Positions 23,858-32,100 of a stretch of 37,007 bases of DNA are shown here, piece after piece. Below the pieces are notes generated by a model, which saw only the letters and a list, made by a program, of their open reading frames with translations, was not told the DNA's origin and did no database searches. How positions within the stretch are numbered: the first letter of the stretch is position 1; every line of letters starts with the position of its first letter. Position numbers and translations under genes: made by a program. This stretch comes from Pseudomonas sp. GM78. Its GTDB lineage: Bacteria; Pseudomonadota; Gammaproteobacteria; Pseudomonadales; Pseudomonadaceae. The stretch covers positions 1 through 37,007 of the forward strand of contig NZ_AKJF01000096.1 of assembly GCF_000282475.1 (NCBI RefSeq), written 5' to 3'.

Positions 23858-25366
23858 TCAGGCGACTTGTCGCATCGCCGGTTTAACGAGCGAATCCGTG
23901 CTCTTGCTGCGTGAATCATTGGGTCCGAACACCGCGCTCGATTCCGGGAACAGGCTCAGCAGCACCAGGTACACCACCGAGGCCAGGCCCAGGGTGACCG
24001 GCAGGCTGATGTCGATACCGCCGGCCATTTCGCCCAGTGGTCCGACGAATTGCCCCGGCAGGTTCACGAAGCACAGGCCGACGGCCGCGCTCGGGATCCA
24101 GGCGCCCAGGCCACGCCAGTTCCAGCCGTGGGTGAACCAGTAGCGGCCACCTTTCTCGCCGCGGGTGAACACTTGCAGGTCATCCGGGCAGTAGAAGCCG
24201 CGACGCACCAGCAGGCCGATGATCATGATGACCATCCACGGAGTGGTGCAGGTGATGATCAGTACGGCGAAGGTCGACACGCTCTGCACCAGGTTCGCCG
24301 CGAAGCGCCCGATGAAGATGAAGGCAATCGACATCACACCGATCAGCAGCGTGGCCTTGACCCGCGACAGCACCCGTGGGAACACGCTGGACATGTCCAG
24401 GCCGGTGCCGTACAGCGAAGTGGTGCCGGTGGACATGCCGCCGATCACCGCGATCAGGCACACCGGCAGGAAGAACCAGCTCGGCGATACCGCCAGCAGG
24501 CCGCCGACATAGTTGTTGGCCGCGATGTAGTCCGGTGCCTTGACCGCTACGATAGTGGCGGTGACGAGGCCGAACAGGAACGGAATCAGCGTGGCCAGTT
24601 GAGCTGCGATCACCGAAACCATGATCCGGCCTTTCGGCGTTTCACGCGGGATGTAGCGCGACCAGTCGCCGAGGAACGCACCGAAGGAGATCGGGTTGCT
24701 CATGGCGACCAGCGCAGCGCCAATGAAAGCGGCCCAGAAACCGGCCTGGCCCATGGCCACAGTGCCGGCGTACTGGCTGTCGAACGCCGGTGCAAACGCG
24801 AAGATGCCCAGCAGGAACAACAGGCTGGCCGCCCACACCGCGATGCGGTTGACCCACAGCATGAAGCGGAAACCGTAGATGCACACCGTCAACACCAGCA
24901 GCGCGAACAAACCGTAGGCCAGGCCCAGGGTCAGGTCGGTTTCCGGCAGGTCGATCAGGCGCTTGGCGCCGCCTACCAGTGCGTCGCCCGAACTCCAGAC
25001 GGAGAGCGAGAAGAACGCGATGGCGGTCAGCAGCGACAGGAAGGAACCGACGATGCGCCCGTGCACACCGAAGTGCGCGCCGGAAGACACGGCGTTGTTG
25101 GTGCCGTTGATCGGCCCGAACAGGCCCATCGGCGCGAGGATCAATGCACCAAGCACCACACCCAGCACAATCGCCCAGACGCCGGCCTGGAAAGACAGGC
25201 CGAACAGTACCGGGAAACTGCCGAGTACGGCGGTTGCAAAGGTGTTGGCGCCACCGAAGATCAAGCGAAACAGATCGCTGGGTCGAGCGGTGCGCTCATT
25301 GTCCGGGATCTGTTCGACCCCGTTTGTTTCGATGCTAAGGCTGTTTTCGTTGTTTTTGTTATTCAT
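23858..25366 (-). CDS. NCS1-family purine/cytosine permease-like transporter, gbu-linked
   Basis: A 502-residue inner-membrane transporter with about 12 helices. NCS1-type blocks include the N-terminal PSDLFRLIFGGANTFATAVLG, GLFGPINGTNNAVSSGAHFG, and SNPISFGAFLGDWSRYIPRE in the middle (the conserved Asp-Trp-Ser-Arg-Tyr stretch of NCS1 proteins). NCS1 members move nucleobases, hydantoins or thiamine with H+ or Na+. Its place, 55 nt downstream of the NTF2-like gene and in line with gbuA, matches PA1419 and suggests a role in guanidino-compound uptake. Substrate is inferred from context only. Confidence 0.92.
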   Translation of the reverse strand: MNNKNNENSLSIETNGVEQIPDNERTARPSDLFRLIFGGANTFATAVLGSFPVLFGLSFQAGVWAIVLGVVLGALILAPMGLFGPINGTNNAVSSGAHFGVHGRIVGSFLSLLTAIAFFSLSVWSSGDALVGGAKRLIDLPETDLTLGLAYGLFALLVLTVCIYGFRFMLWVNRIAVWAASLLFLLGIFAFAPAFDSQYAGTVAMGQAGFWAAFIGAALVAMSNPISFGAFLGDWSRYIPRETPKGRIMVSVIAAQLATLIPFLFGLVTATIVAVKAPDYIAANNYVGGLLAVSPSWFFLPVCLIAVIGGMSTGTTSLYGTGLDMSSVFPRVLSRVKATLLIGVMSIAFIFIGRFAANLVQSVSTFAVLIITCTTPWMVIMIIGLLVRRGFYCPDDLQVFTRGEKGGRYWFTHGWNWRGLGAWIPSAAVGLCFVNLPGQFVGPLGEMAGGIDISLPVTLGLASVVYLVLLSLFPESSAVFGPNDSRSKSTDSLVKPAMRQVA

Positions 25367-25421
25367 GATCTGCTCCGATCATAAAGGCGCGCTCATCGTG
25401 TGTGAGCGTCACCTGTGTTGG

Positions 25422-25844
25422 CTAAGGGGTTGGCAGCCCTTCCGGCATCGCGGACAAATGTTCGTGGCAGGCCAGCCATAGGCCTTGTTGTTCTTGGCCA
25501 GACGCTTGTTTCTTGAAAACAATCGTCTCGCGCTCCTGGCTGAAGTGTTGCTCCCCTTGCATGCGCAGCTCGGTGGCCACGTCATGGATGAAAATCGCCA
25601 CGTCACCTTGCAGGCTGACGAAAGCGTTGCTCGAAGTGCACGAGAGCACTTCAAAGCCGTCCTCGGCACGCCAGCTGTCCCACAATGCCTGGTAGGCATC
25701 GCGCGACAGCAGGGGCTGTTCGAGGGTGTAGAAGACGAAGCTGGCGTCAAAGCTGAAAGCGTTGAAGTAGGCTTCGCGATCGTTGCGGGCGAAGGCGGAC
25801 ACCAGGTCGGCGGCCGCTTTCAAGACCTGATCGCGTTCATTCAT
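25422..25844 (-). CDS. NTF2-like (SnoaL/DUF4440-type) protein, gbu-linked
   Basis: A 140-residue protein with the cone-shaped NTF2 fold expected from its sequence. The helical start is MNERDQVLKAAADLVSAFAR, followed by NDREAYFNAFSFDASFVFYT. Beta-strand segments then lead to QERETIVFKKQ and LWLACHEHLSAMP at the end. The C-terminal ETIVFKK…LWLACHEHLS block is characteristic of the SnoaL/DUF4440 group. It lies 9 nt downstream of gbuA, so it is translated from the same mRNA, and corresponds to PA1420. It may bind a small ligand, or be an enzyme, in guanidinobutyrate use; this is inference. Confidence 0.85.
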   Translation of the reverse strand: MNERDQVLKAAADLVSAFARNDREAYFNAFSFDASFVFYTLEQPLLSRDAYQALWDSWRAEDGFEVLSCTSSNAFVSLQGDVAIFIHDVATELRMQGEQHFSQERETIVFKKQASGQEQQGLWLACHEHLSAMPEGLPTP

Positions 25845-25853
25845 GACCGATCC

Positions 25854-26804
25854 TCAGCGATGGACTACGCCAGGCAGTACGCAGAGCATTTCGTACAGCA
25901 GGTTGGCGGCCAGCAGCGAGGTGTTGCCGGTGGTGTCGTAAGCGGGCGAGACTTCTACCAGATCGCAACCGACCAGGTCCAGGCCTTGGCAGCCACGCAC
26001 GATCTCGATTGCCTGAATGGTCGTCAGGCCACCGATTTCCGGGGTGCCGGTGCCAGGTGCCCAGGCCGGATCGATACCGTCGATGTCGAAGCTCAGGTAC
26101 ACCGGGCCGCCGCCGACTTTCTCGCGCACTTCGGCCATCAGGGGTGCCAGGGACTTGTGCCAGCACTCTTCGGCCTGAACCACACGGAAGCCCTGGTTGC
26201 GGCTCCAGTTGAAGTCGTCAGCGGTGTAGCCCTGGGCGCGCAGGCCGATCTGGACCACACGGTCCGGGTCGATCAGGCCTTCTTCGACGGCGCGACGGAA
26301 GGTGGTGCCGTGGGCGATTTTCTCGCCGAACATGTGATCGTTCACATCGGCGTGGGCGTCGATGTGCACCAGGCCGACCTTGCCGTGTTTTTTATGGATG
26401 GCACGCAGGATCGGCAGGGTGATGGTGTGGTCGCCACCCAGAGTCAGGGGAATCACATCGTGTTCGAGGATGTTGTCGTAGGATTCTTCGATGATCCGTA
26501 CGGCATCCAGCAGGTTGAAGGTGTTGATCGCCACGTCGCCGATATCGGCAACCGACAACGAGTCAAACGGCGCAGCGCCGGTGGCCATGTTGTACGGGCG
26601 GATCATGACCGATTCAGCGCGGATTTCACGAGGCCCGAAACGGGTGCCAGGGCGCAGGGAAGTACCGATGTCCAGCGGCACGCCGACAAAAGCGGCGTCC
26701 AGACCTGCAGCGGTCGGTACATGGGGGAGTCGCATCATGGTGGCGATGCCGCCGAAGCGCGGCATTTCGTTGCCGCCCAGTGGTTGGTGAAGAATCTTGT
26801 CCAC
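25854..26804 (-). CDS. gbuA: guanidinobutyrase (ureohydrolase family)
   Basis: A 316-residue ureohydrolase that should convert 4-guanidinobutyrate to GABA and urea. The two-Mn site ligands are all present: His126 (GGDHTIT), Asp149, His151 and Asp153 (HIDAHADVND), Asp240 and Asp242 (SFDIDGIDP). The sequence nearly repeats P. aeruginosa GbuA as I remember it (DKILHQPLGGNEMPRFGGI at the start and CDLVEVSPAYDTTGNTS near the end), so it is assigned to GbuA rather than agmatinase SpeB. Start is a GTG at 26804 with GAGG 8 nt upstream. It is the first gene of a leftward operon and divergent from gbuR. In PAO1 it is induced by 4-guanidinobutyrate through GbuR. Confidence 0.95.
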   Translation of the reverse strand: MDKILHQPLGGNEMPRFGGIATMMRLPHVPTAAGLDAAFVGVPLDIGTSLRPGTRFGPREIRAESVMIRPYNMATGAAPFDSLSVADIGDVAINTFNLLDAVRIIEESYDNILEHDVIPLTLGGDHTITLPILRAIHKKHGKVGLVHIDAHADVNDHMFGEKIAHGTTFRRAVEEGLIDPDRVVQIGLRAQGYTADDFNWSRNQGFRVVQAEECWHKSLAPLMAEVREKVGGGPVYLSFDIDGIDPAWAPGTGTPEIGGLTTIQAIEIVRGCQGLDLVGCDLVEVSPAYDTTGNTSLLAANLLYEMLCVLPGVVHR

Positions 26805-26928
26805 GGGTAGGGCCTCATCGTCGTTGTTTTATTTATTGGGTTACACCGTTCACGCAGGGACGGGTACCACGAGTAGGTGCCGATTCTGCGAAATGTAGTG
26901 GCCGGGAAGAATCGCTACGGGCAAATAC

Positions 26929-26952
26929 TTAGTTCAGATTTTTCTAAACTAA
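26929..26952. promoter_or_regulatory. candidate GbuR operator (24-bp dyad with LysR T-N11-A box)
   Basis: The left arm TTAGTTCAGA (26929-26938) and right arm TCTAAACTAA (26943-26952) match as inverted copies at 9 of 10 positions around TTTT. The central T (26934) and A (26946) are 11 nt apart, the classical LysR-box spacing. It lies 45 nt before the gbuR ATG and about 125 nt before gbuA, where a LysR regulator would repress itself and activate the divergent gene. Confidence 0.65.
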
Positions 26953-26997
26953 TGCTGGTCAGGGAGATAGACTTCTCACCGATCTCTGGAGAACCCC

Positions 26998-27891
26998 ATG
27001 GCCAACGCTTTACCCGACCTGAAACTTTTGCGCATTTTCGTCAGCGTGGTGCGGCATCAGGGCTTCGCCAACGCCCAGCAAGAGCTCAACCTCTCGACGT
27101 CGGCCATCAGCACCTACATGAGCCAGCTCGAAGCCGCCCTGGGGCTGGTGTTGTGCCATCGTGGCCGTGGCGGGTTCAGCCTGACCAGCAAGGGTGAGCT
27201 GTTTCATCAGGAAACCCTGCGTCTATTGGGCGAGCTCGAAGGTTTCGAACAATATGCCGCCGCGCTCAAGGGCGAATTGCGCGGCACGCTGAACCTGGGG
27301 GTGATCGATTCCACTGTCAGCGACAAGGCCTTGCCGTTCGCCGAAGCCATCGGCGCCTACAGCCAGGAGCACCCGGCGGTGCACTTGCACCTGTCGGTGA
27401 TGAGCCCCTACGAACTGCAACTGGGCGTGCAGGACAACCGCCTCGACCTGGCCATCGGCGCGTTTTCCACGCGCATGAGCGGTCTGGTATACATGCCGCT
27501 GTACCGCGAACAGCACTGGTTGTATTGCAGCACGCGGCATCCGCTGTTCAACGAGCGGCGCATCCCCGAGCAGGTCATCACCCAGCAACGCATGGTCGGT
27601 CGCGGTTACTGGAGCCAGGCGGAGTTGGCCCGTCACGGCTTCAAGCACAGCGCCGCGACCGTGGAAAGCATGGAGGCGCAGCTGATTCTTGTGCTGTCCG
27701 GCGCCTACATCGGTTACTTGCCGGAACACTACGCCCAGGCCTGGGCGGACAAGGGCGACCTGCGCGTGTTGTTGCCGGCCACCTTTGGTTATCAGGCACC
27801 GTTCTCGATGATCGTGCGCCGTGGGCGTAGCCGTGAGCCGCTGATCCAGACCTTTCGCGATCTGCTCAAAGCCCAACTCAACCAGGCGTGA
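26998..27891 (+). CDS. gbuR: LysR-family regulator of guanidinobutyrate utilisation
   Basis: A 297-residue LysR-type regulator. The N-terminal helix-turn-helix (LRIFVSVVRHQGFANAQQEL, then LNLSTSAISTYMSQLEAALG, about residues 10-50) is followed by a LysR effector domain (about 90-290; FSLTSKGELF, then TFGYQAPFSMIVRRGR). The divergent position next to gbuA matches PA1422 gbuR in P. aeruginosa, where GbuR senses 4-guanidinobutyrate and activates gbuA; the assignment rests on this neighbourhood. GGAGAA lies 5 nt before the ATG. The stop overlaps the GTG start of the DTW-domain gene, so both are on one mRNA and translation is coupled. Confidence 0.9.
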   Translation: MANALPDLKLLRIFVSVVRHQGFANAQQELNLSTSAISTYMSQLEAALGLVLCHRGRGGFSLTSKGELFHQETLRLLGELEGFEQYAAALKGELRGTLNLGVIDSTVSDKALPFAEAIGAYSQEHPAVHLHLSVMSPYELQLGVQDNRLDLAIGAFSTRMSGLVYMPLYREQHWLYCSTRHPLFNERRIPEQVITQQRMVGRGYWSQAELARHGFKHSAATVESMEAQLILVLSGAYIGYLPEHYAQAWADKGDLRVLLPATFGYQAPFSMIVRRGRSREPLIQTFRDLLKAQLNQA

Positions 27892-28493
27892 AGAAGATGC
27901 CGAGAATTCAATGTCCCCGCTGCCTGCGTCCGCAGAGCCATTGCTTGTGCCCGCTGATTCCCAACCTCGACAGCCGCACCCGGGTGTTGCTGTTGCAGCA
28001 TCCCAGCGAAGTGAACCATGCACTGAACACCGCGCGGTTGGCGGCGCTTGGGTTGCGCAATGCCGAGTTGATCGTCGGTGAAGTGTTCGAGGATTTGCCG
28101 ACCCTGTTGAATCAACCGGGGTATCGGGCGCGGTTGTTGTTTCCCGGGGAGGACGCGCAGCCGATGCAGGGGTATGCCGCATCCGATGGGCCGCTATTGC
28201 TGGTGGTCCCGGACGGAACCTGGCGCAAGGCGCGCAAGATGTTGCACTTGAATCCGCTGCTGGCGGCGTTACCCAAGGTGACCCTGGCCGAGGATGGCGT
28301 GTCCCGTTATCGGCTGCGCAAGGCGCCGGGGCCCGGGGCGTTGTCGACGGTGGAGGCGATTGTGCAGGCGCTGGAAACACTTGAGGCGCCGACCTCGTTT
28401 GCGCCGTTGCTCAAGCCGTTCGAGGCGTTGATCGAGGGGCAGATTGCGGCGATGGGGGAGGAGACCTTTCAGCGCAATCATGGGCTGAAGTAG
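27888..28493 (+). CDS. DTW-domain protein, probable tRNA acp3U-modifying enzyme (TapT-like)
   Basis: A 201-residue DTW-domain protein. A Zn-type cysteine cluster (CPRCLRPQSHCLC, residues 9-21) opens the protein. The domain signature PDGTWRKARKM is a DTW variant (here DGTW), and SRYRLRKAPGPGALSTVEA is the family's S-adenosylmethionine-binding region. DTW enzymes such as E. coli TapT (YfiP) transfer the 3-amino-3-carboxypropyl group of SAM to tRNA uridine 47. Start is a GTG at 27888 that overlaps the gbuR stop; an ATG at 27897 (MPRIQCP) is an alternative. Placement after gbuR is probably historical, not functional. Confidence 0.9.
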   Translation: MKKMPRIQCPRCLRPQSHCLCPLIPNLDSRTRVLLLQHPSEVNHALNTARLAALGLRNAELIVGEVFEDLPTLLNQPGYRARLLFPGEDAQPMQGYAASDGPLLLVVPDGTWRKARKMLHLNPLLAALPKVTLAEDGVSRYRLRKAPGPGALSTVEAIVQALETLEAPTSFAPLLKPFEALIEGQIAAMGEETFQRNHGLK

Positions 28494-28549
28494 TCGATGG
28501 CAGTAAGGGTCTCTTCGTCGGAACAATCACCGTAGTTTTCGCAGAATAC

Positions 28550-29914
28550 TTAGCGCTCGCGCATCGCCTCCGTCCGCGCCTTGAGCACCGGTTTAAGCAG
28601 ATAATCCAGCACCGTCTTCTCCCCGGTAATGATATCCACCGTCGCCACCATCCCCGGAATGATCAGCAGTGGTTTTGCGTCCCCGCCGAGGTGGTTTTTA
28701 TCGGTGCGCACCTGGATCAGGTAAAAGCTGTTGCCCTTGTCGTCGGTGATGGTGTCCGCGCCGATCAATTCCAGCTTGGCGCTCAGGCCGCCGTAGATCG
28801 TGTAATCGTAGGCACTGAACTTGACCATGGCTTTCTGGCCCGGATGCAGGAACGCCACGTCCTGTGGCCGCACCTTGGCCTCGATCAGCAGGTTGTCTTC
28901 CAGCGGCACGATTTCCACCATGTCGCTGCCCGGCTGGACCACGCCGCCGATGGTGTTGACCTTCAACAGCTTGATGATGCCCTTGACCGGCGAGGCCACG
29001 GTGGTGCGGGTCACGCGGTCGTCGATGGCAATGCTCGAGGCTGTGATTTTCGACAGGTCGGTGCGTTTCTCATTCAGCTCCTTCGCCGCGTCCGAACGGA
29101 ACGACTGCTCGGACTCGTCGATCTTGCTCCTGATCTCGGCAATCGCCGATTCCGCCCGGGGAATGGCCAGGGTGGTGGCGTTCAGCGAACCACGGATTTC
29201 CACCGCGCTGCGCTTGAGCCGCAGGATCTCAACCGGCGATACGGCACCGGTCTTGACCAGTGGCTCGGACATCGCCATCTCCTGGTTGACCAGCGCCAGG
29301 CTGGAGGCGTATTGCCCGGCTTTCGAGCGAAACTCTGCCAGTTCCTGGGTTTTTTGCCGCAGTTGTTCGGTCAGCGTGCGTTGTTCGCTGGCCAGTCGAC
29401 GTTGCCGCTGTTCGTACAGCGAGCGTTCGTCTTCGGCGACTTGCGGCGCCTTGGCGATCACCTCTTCCGACAGCTTGAACGGCCGGCCTTCGGCTTCTGC
29501 CGACAGGCGTTCGACCTGCGCGGTCAGCGCGTAGCGATCGACTTCGCTTTCGCCCTTGTTCGACAGGTAGCGTGTGTCATCCAGGCGCAGCAAGGTGTCG
29601 CCCTTGTTCACCATTTGCCCTTCGCGCACGAAGATCTCGGTGACGATACCGCCCTCAAGGTTCTGGATCACCTGGACCTTGCTCGACGGAATCGCCTTGC
29701 CTTCGCCCATGGTGACTTCCTGCAGCACCGCGAACTTGGCCCAGACCAAGGCGCTGATCAGCAACGCGGCGGCCAGCCACACGGTGATCCGCGACCAGCG
29801 CGGGGAGTCCTGCAACGCGGCGCCGGCCGTTTCCGGCATGAACTCGGCTTCGGCACTTTTGCCGAAGCTGTCGAAGTAGCCACGTGCTTTCGAAGCATCC
29901 GATGAAGCAGACAT
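28550..29914 (-). CDS. type I secretion periplasmic adaptor (HlyD family, LapC/MapC-type)
   Basis: A 454-residue membrane fusion protein that links the LapB-type ABC transporter to the LapE-type outer-membrane channel. A cytoplasmic N-terminus is followed by a single transmembrane helix (about 43-64, ITVWLAAALLISALVWAKF). A lipoyl-like half lies at 80-112 (VQVIQNLEGGIVTEIFVREG, GDTLLRLDDT). A long alpha-helical hairpin spans about 125-290, and a second lipoyl half and beta-barrel follow (AFASPVKGIIKLLKV-type block at about 305, IVPLEDNLLIEAKVRPQDVAF). It ends with TGEKTVLDYLLKPVLKARTEAM, typical of HlyD-family T1SS proteins. The ATG at 29914 has AGGAG 6 nt upstream. Last gene of the lapE-B-C operon, 9 nt after lapB. 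Confidence 0.93.
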   Translation of the reverse strand: MSASSDASKARGYFDSFGKSAEAEFMPETAGAALQDSPRWSRITVWLAAALLISALVWAKFAVLQEVTMGEGKAIPSSKVQVIQNLEGGIVTEIFVREGQMVNKGDTLLRLDDTRYLSNKGESEVDRYALTAQVERLSAEAEGRPFKLSEEVIAKAPQVAEDERSLYEQRQRRLASEQRTLTEQLRQKTQELAEFRSKAGQYASSLALVNQEMAMSEPLVKTGAVSPVEILRLKRSAVEIRGSLNATTLAIPRAESAIAEIRSKIDESEQSFRSDAAKELNEKRTDLSKITASSIAIDDRVTRTTVASPVKGIIKLLKVNTIGGVVQPGSDMVEIVPLEDNLLIEAKVRPQDVAFLHPGQKAMVKFSAYDYTIYGGLSAKLELIGADTITDDKGNSFYLIQVRTDKNHLGGDAKPLLIIPGMVATVDIITGEKTVLDYLLKPVLKARTEAMRER

Positions 29915-29923
29915 AGGCAACTC

Positions 29924-32083
29924 CTAGACGGCCGCAGAGCCGACACGGCCCTTGCGCAGTGCATCGATGACCGCTTCTTTCGGGCCGTCGGCGACGATCC
30001 GCCCGTTGTCCAGCACCACCAGGCGATCGACCAGACTGAGCATCGAGGTGCGATGGGTCACCAGCAGCAGGGTCTTGCCCTGGACCCAGGTGTGGAGTTT
30101 TTGCCGCAAGGCGTCTTCGCTGCTGTTGTCCATGGCACTGGTGGGTTCGTCGAGCAGCATGATCGGCGGGTCGAGCAACAAGGCGCGGGCCAGCAGCACC
30201 GCTTGGCGTTGACCACCGGACAGCAACTGCCCGCGCTCGCCAACCGGACGGTCGAAGCCTTGCGGGTGTTGTCGGGCCAGTTCGGTGACGCCGGTCAGTT
30301 CGGCCACTTCAAGCATGCGCGAGTCGCTGATGTAGCGCGCGCCCAGGGTCAGGTTGTCACGCAGGCTGCCGGCCAGCAGCGGCAGGTCATGGGCGACGTA
30401 ACCGATTTGGTGTCGCAGGTCGGCGACGTCCAGTTGGCGCAGGTCCAGGCCATCGAGCAGCAATTGGCCTTGCGCCGGTTCGTAGAACCCCATCACCAGG
30501 CGCGCCAGGGTGCTTTTGCCGGAGCCGCTGCGACCGATGATGCCGATCCGTTCGCCGGGCTTCACGCTGAAGCTGACGTTGGCCAGCGCCGGGGCGTTCT
30601 GGCCGTTGTAGTGGAAGGTCACGCCGACCATATCCAGGGCGCCTTGCAGTTGCGTGCGCTCCAGCGGCCGTTGTCTGGCGTCGCGCTCCTGGGGCAGGGA
30701 CATCAGCGCGTCGGTGCTTTTCATGGTCAGTTGCGCTTGCTGGTAGCGGGTGATCAGGCCGGCGATTTGCCCCAGCGGCGCCAGGACCCGGCTGCCGAGC
30801 ATGTAGGTCGCCACCAGCGCGCCGACGCTGAGGTTGCCGGCGATGATGCTGTAGACCCCGGCCACGATGGTCGCCATGCCTGAAAACTGCTGGATGAACA
30901 GCGTGCCATTGGTGGCCAGCGCCGAGAGGTTACGCGCGTGGCTGTCGAGGCGGGTGAGGGCGCCGTGGGTGCTTTCCCATTTGTGCTGGCGCTCGCTTTC
31001 GGCGCTGCAGGCCTTGAGGGTTTCCAGGCCACCAAGGGTTTCGATCAGCAGGGCCTGGCGTTCGGCGCCCAGGCTCAGGCTTTTCTGCACGGTGTCGCGC
31101 AAGCGCGCCTGGATGATCATGGCGAAAATGATCGTGATCGGAAACGCCAGCACTGGAATCACCACCAGCCAGCCGCCCAGCAGGCCGATCACGACCAGCA
31201 TCAACAGGGCAAAGGGCAGGTCGATCAGGCTGGTGAGGGTCACGGCGGTGAGAAACTCGCGCAGGCCCTGGAAATCGTGAATGCTCTGGGCAAAACCACC
31301 GATGGTCGCAGGCTTGGCTTTCATCGCCATGCCGGTGATGCGTTCGAACAGGGTCGCCGAGAGAATCACGTCGGTCTTCTTGCCGGCGGTGTCCAGCAAA
31401 TGCGCGCGCACCACCCGCAGTACCAGTTCGAACCCGGTGCCGATCAGCAGGCCGATGGACAGCACCCACAAGGTCGAGGTGGCCTGGTTCGGCACCACGC
31501 GGTCGTAGGTCTGCATCACGAACAGCGGCACCATCAGCCCCAGCAGGTTGATCAGGAAGCTCGCCAGGATCGCATCGCTGTACAACCATTTCGACAGCTT
31601 CAGGGTGTCGCGAAACCACGCATGCACCCGTGGCACCAGCGGTGATCGAAGGTCTTCGAGTTCATGCCGTGGCCGGGCGAACAACGCCTGGCCACTGTAA
31701 TGCCCGGCAAGCTCCTGGACAGTGGTCCATTGTTCGCCGCCATCGGCTTCGCTGGGCAGGATCAGCACCCGGTCATCCTCGCCAAAGCGGCGCAGCACCG
31801 TGGTACGGCCGTTGTTGAGCAACAGCAGCACCGGCAAGTTCAGCGCAGAGATGTCCTTGAGGTCGCGGCGCAGCAGGCGTGCCTGCAATCCCGCCCGGGC
31901 CGCCGCGCGGGGCAGCAGGTCCAGGCTCAGGCGTTGGTGTGCCATAGGCAGCCCGGCACTGAGGCTGGCGCGACTGACCGTCGCGCCGTGGAGTTTGCAG
32001 AGGATCAACAGACCGTCCAGGAGCGGGTCATCGAAGCTCAGGCGTGGATCGACACCGGTGTTGGCGGTTTCCATGCTGGTCAC
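29924..32083 (-). CDS. type I secretion ABC transporter (LapB/MapB-type)
   Basis: A 719-residue ABC exporter. The N-terminal peptidase-C39-like domain (about 15-145) lacks the catalytic Cys/His and is therefore a docking domain, as in LapB and HlyB. The transmembrane domain (about 165-450; YSDAILASFLINLLGLMVPL, AIISIIAGNLSVGALVATYM-type helices) is followed by the nucleotide-binding domain. That domain has Walker A GRSGSGKST (about 514-522), signature LSGGQ (about 622) and Walker B MLLDEPTSAMD (about 644), followed by LLVTHRTSML with the switch His. It exports large RTX adhesins. The start is a GTG with GGAG 8 nt upstream; an ATG three codons later is possible. It lies 17 nt after the lapE-type gene. 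Confidence 0.93.
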   Translation of the reverse strand: MTSMETANTGVDPRLSFDDPLLDGLLILCKLHGATVSRASLSAGLPMAHQRLSLDLLPRAAARAGLQARLLRRDLKDISALNLPVLLLLNNGRTTVLRRFGEDDRVLILPSEADGGEQWTTVQELAGHYSGQALFARPRHELEDLRSPLVPRVHAWFRDTLKLSKWLYSDAILASFLINLLGLMVPLFVMQTYDRVVPNQATSTLWVLSIGLLIGTGFELVLRVVRAHLLDTAGKKTDVILSATLFERITGMAMKAKPATIGGFAQSIHDFQGLREFLTAVTLTSLIDLPFALLMLVVIGLLGGWLVVIPVLAFPITIIFAMIIQARLRDTVQKSLSLGAERQALLIETLGGLETLKACSAESERQHKWESTHGALTRLDSHARNLSALATNGTLFIQQFSGMATIVAGVYSIIAGNLSVGALVATYMLGSRVLAPLGQIAGLITRYQQAQLTMKSTDALMSLPQERDARQRPLERTQLQGALDMVGVTFHYNGQNAPALANVSFSVKPGERIGIIGRSGSGKSTLARLVMGFYEPAQGQLLLDGLDLRQLDVADLRHQIGYVAHDLPLLAGSLRDNLTLGARYISDSRMLEVAELTGVTELARQHPQGFDRPVGERGQLLSGGQRQAVLLARALLLDPPIMLLDEPTSAMDNSSEDALRQKLHTWVQGKTLLLVTHRTSMLSLVDRLVVLDNGRIVADGPKEAVIDALRKGRVGSAAV

Positions 32084-32100
32084 ATTGATCGCTCCAGGTA

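Noticed and set aside
22204-25384. Long plus-strand frames opposite the SSS and NCS1 transporter genes
   Set aside because: Gln/His/Gly-rich translations typical of the reverse strand of hydrophobic high-GC genes.
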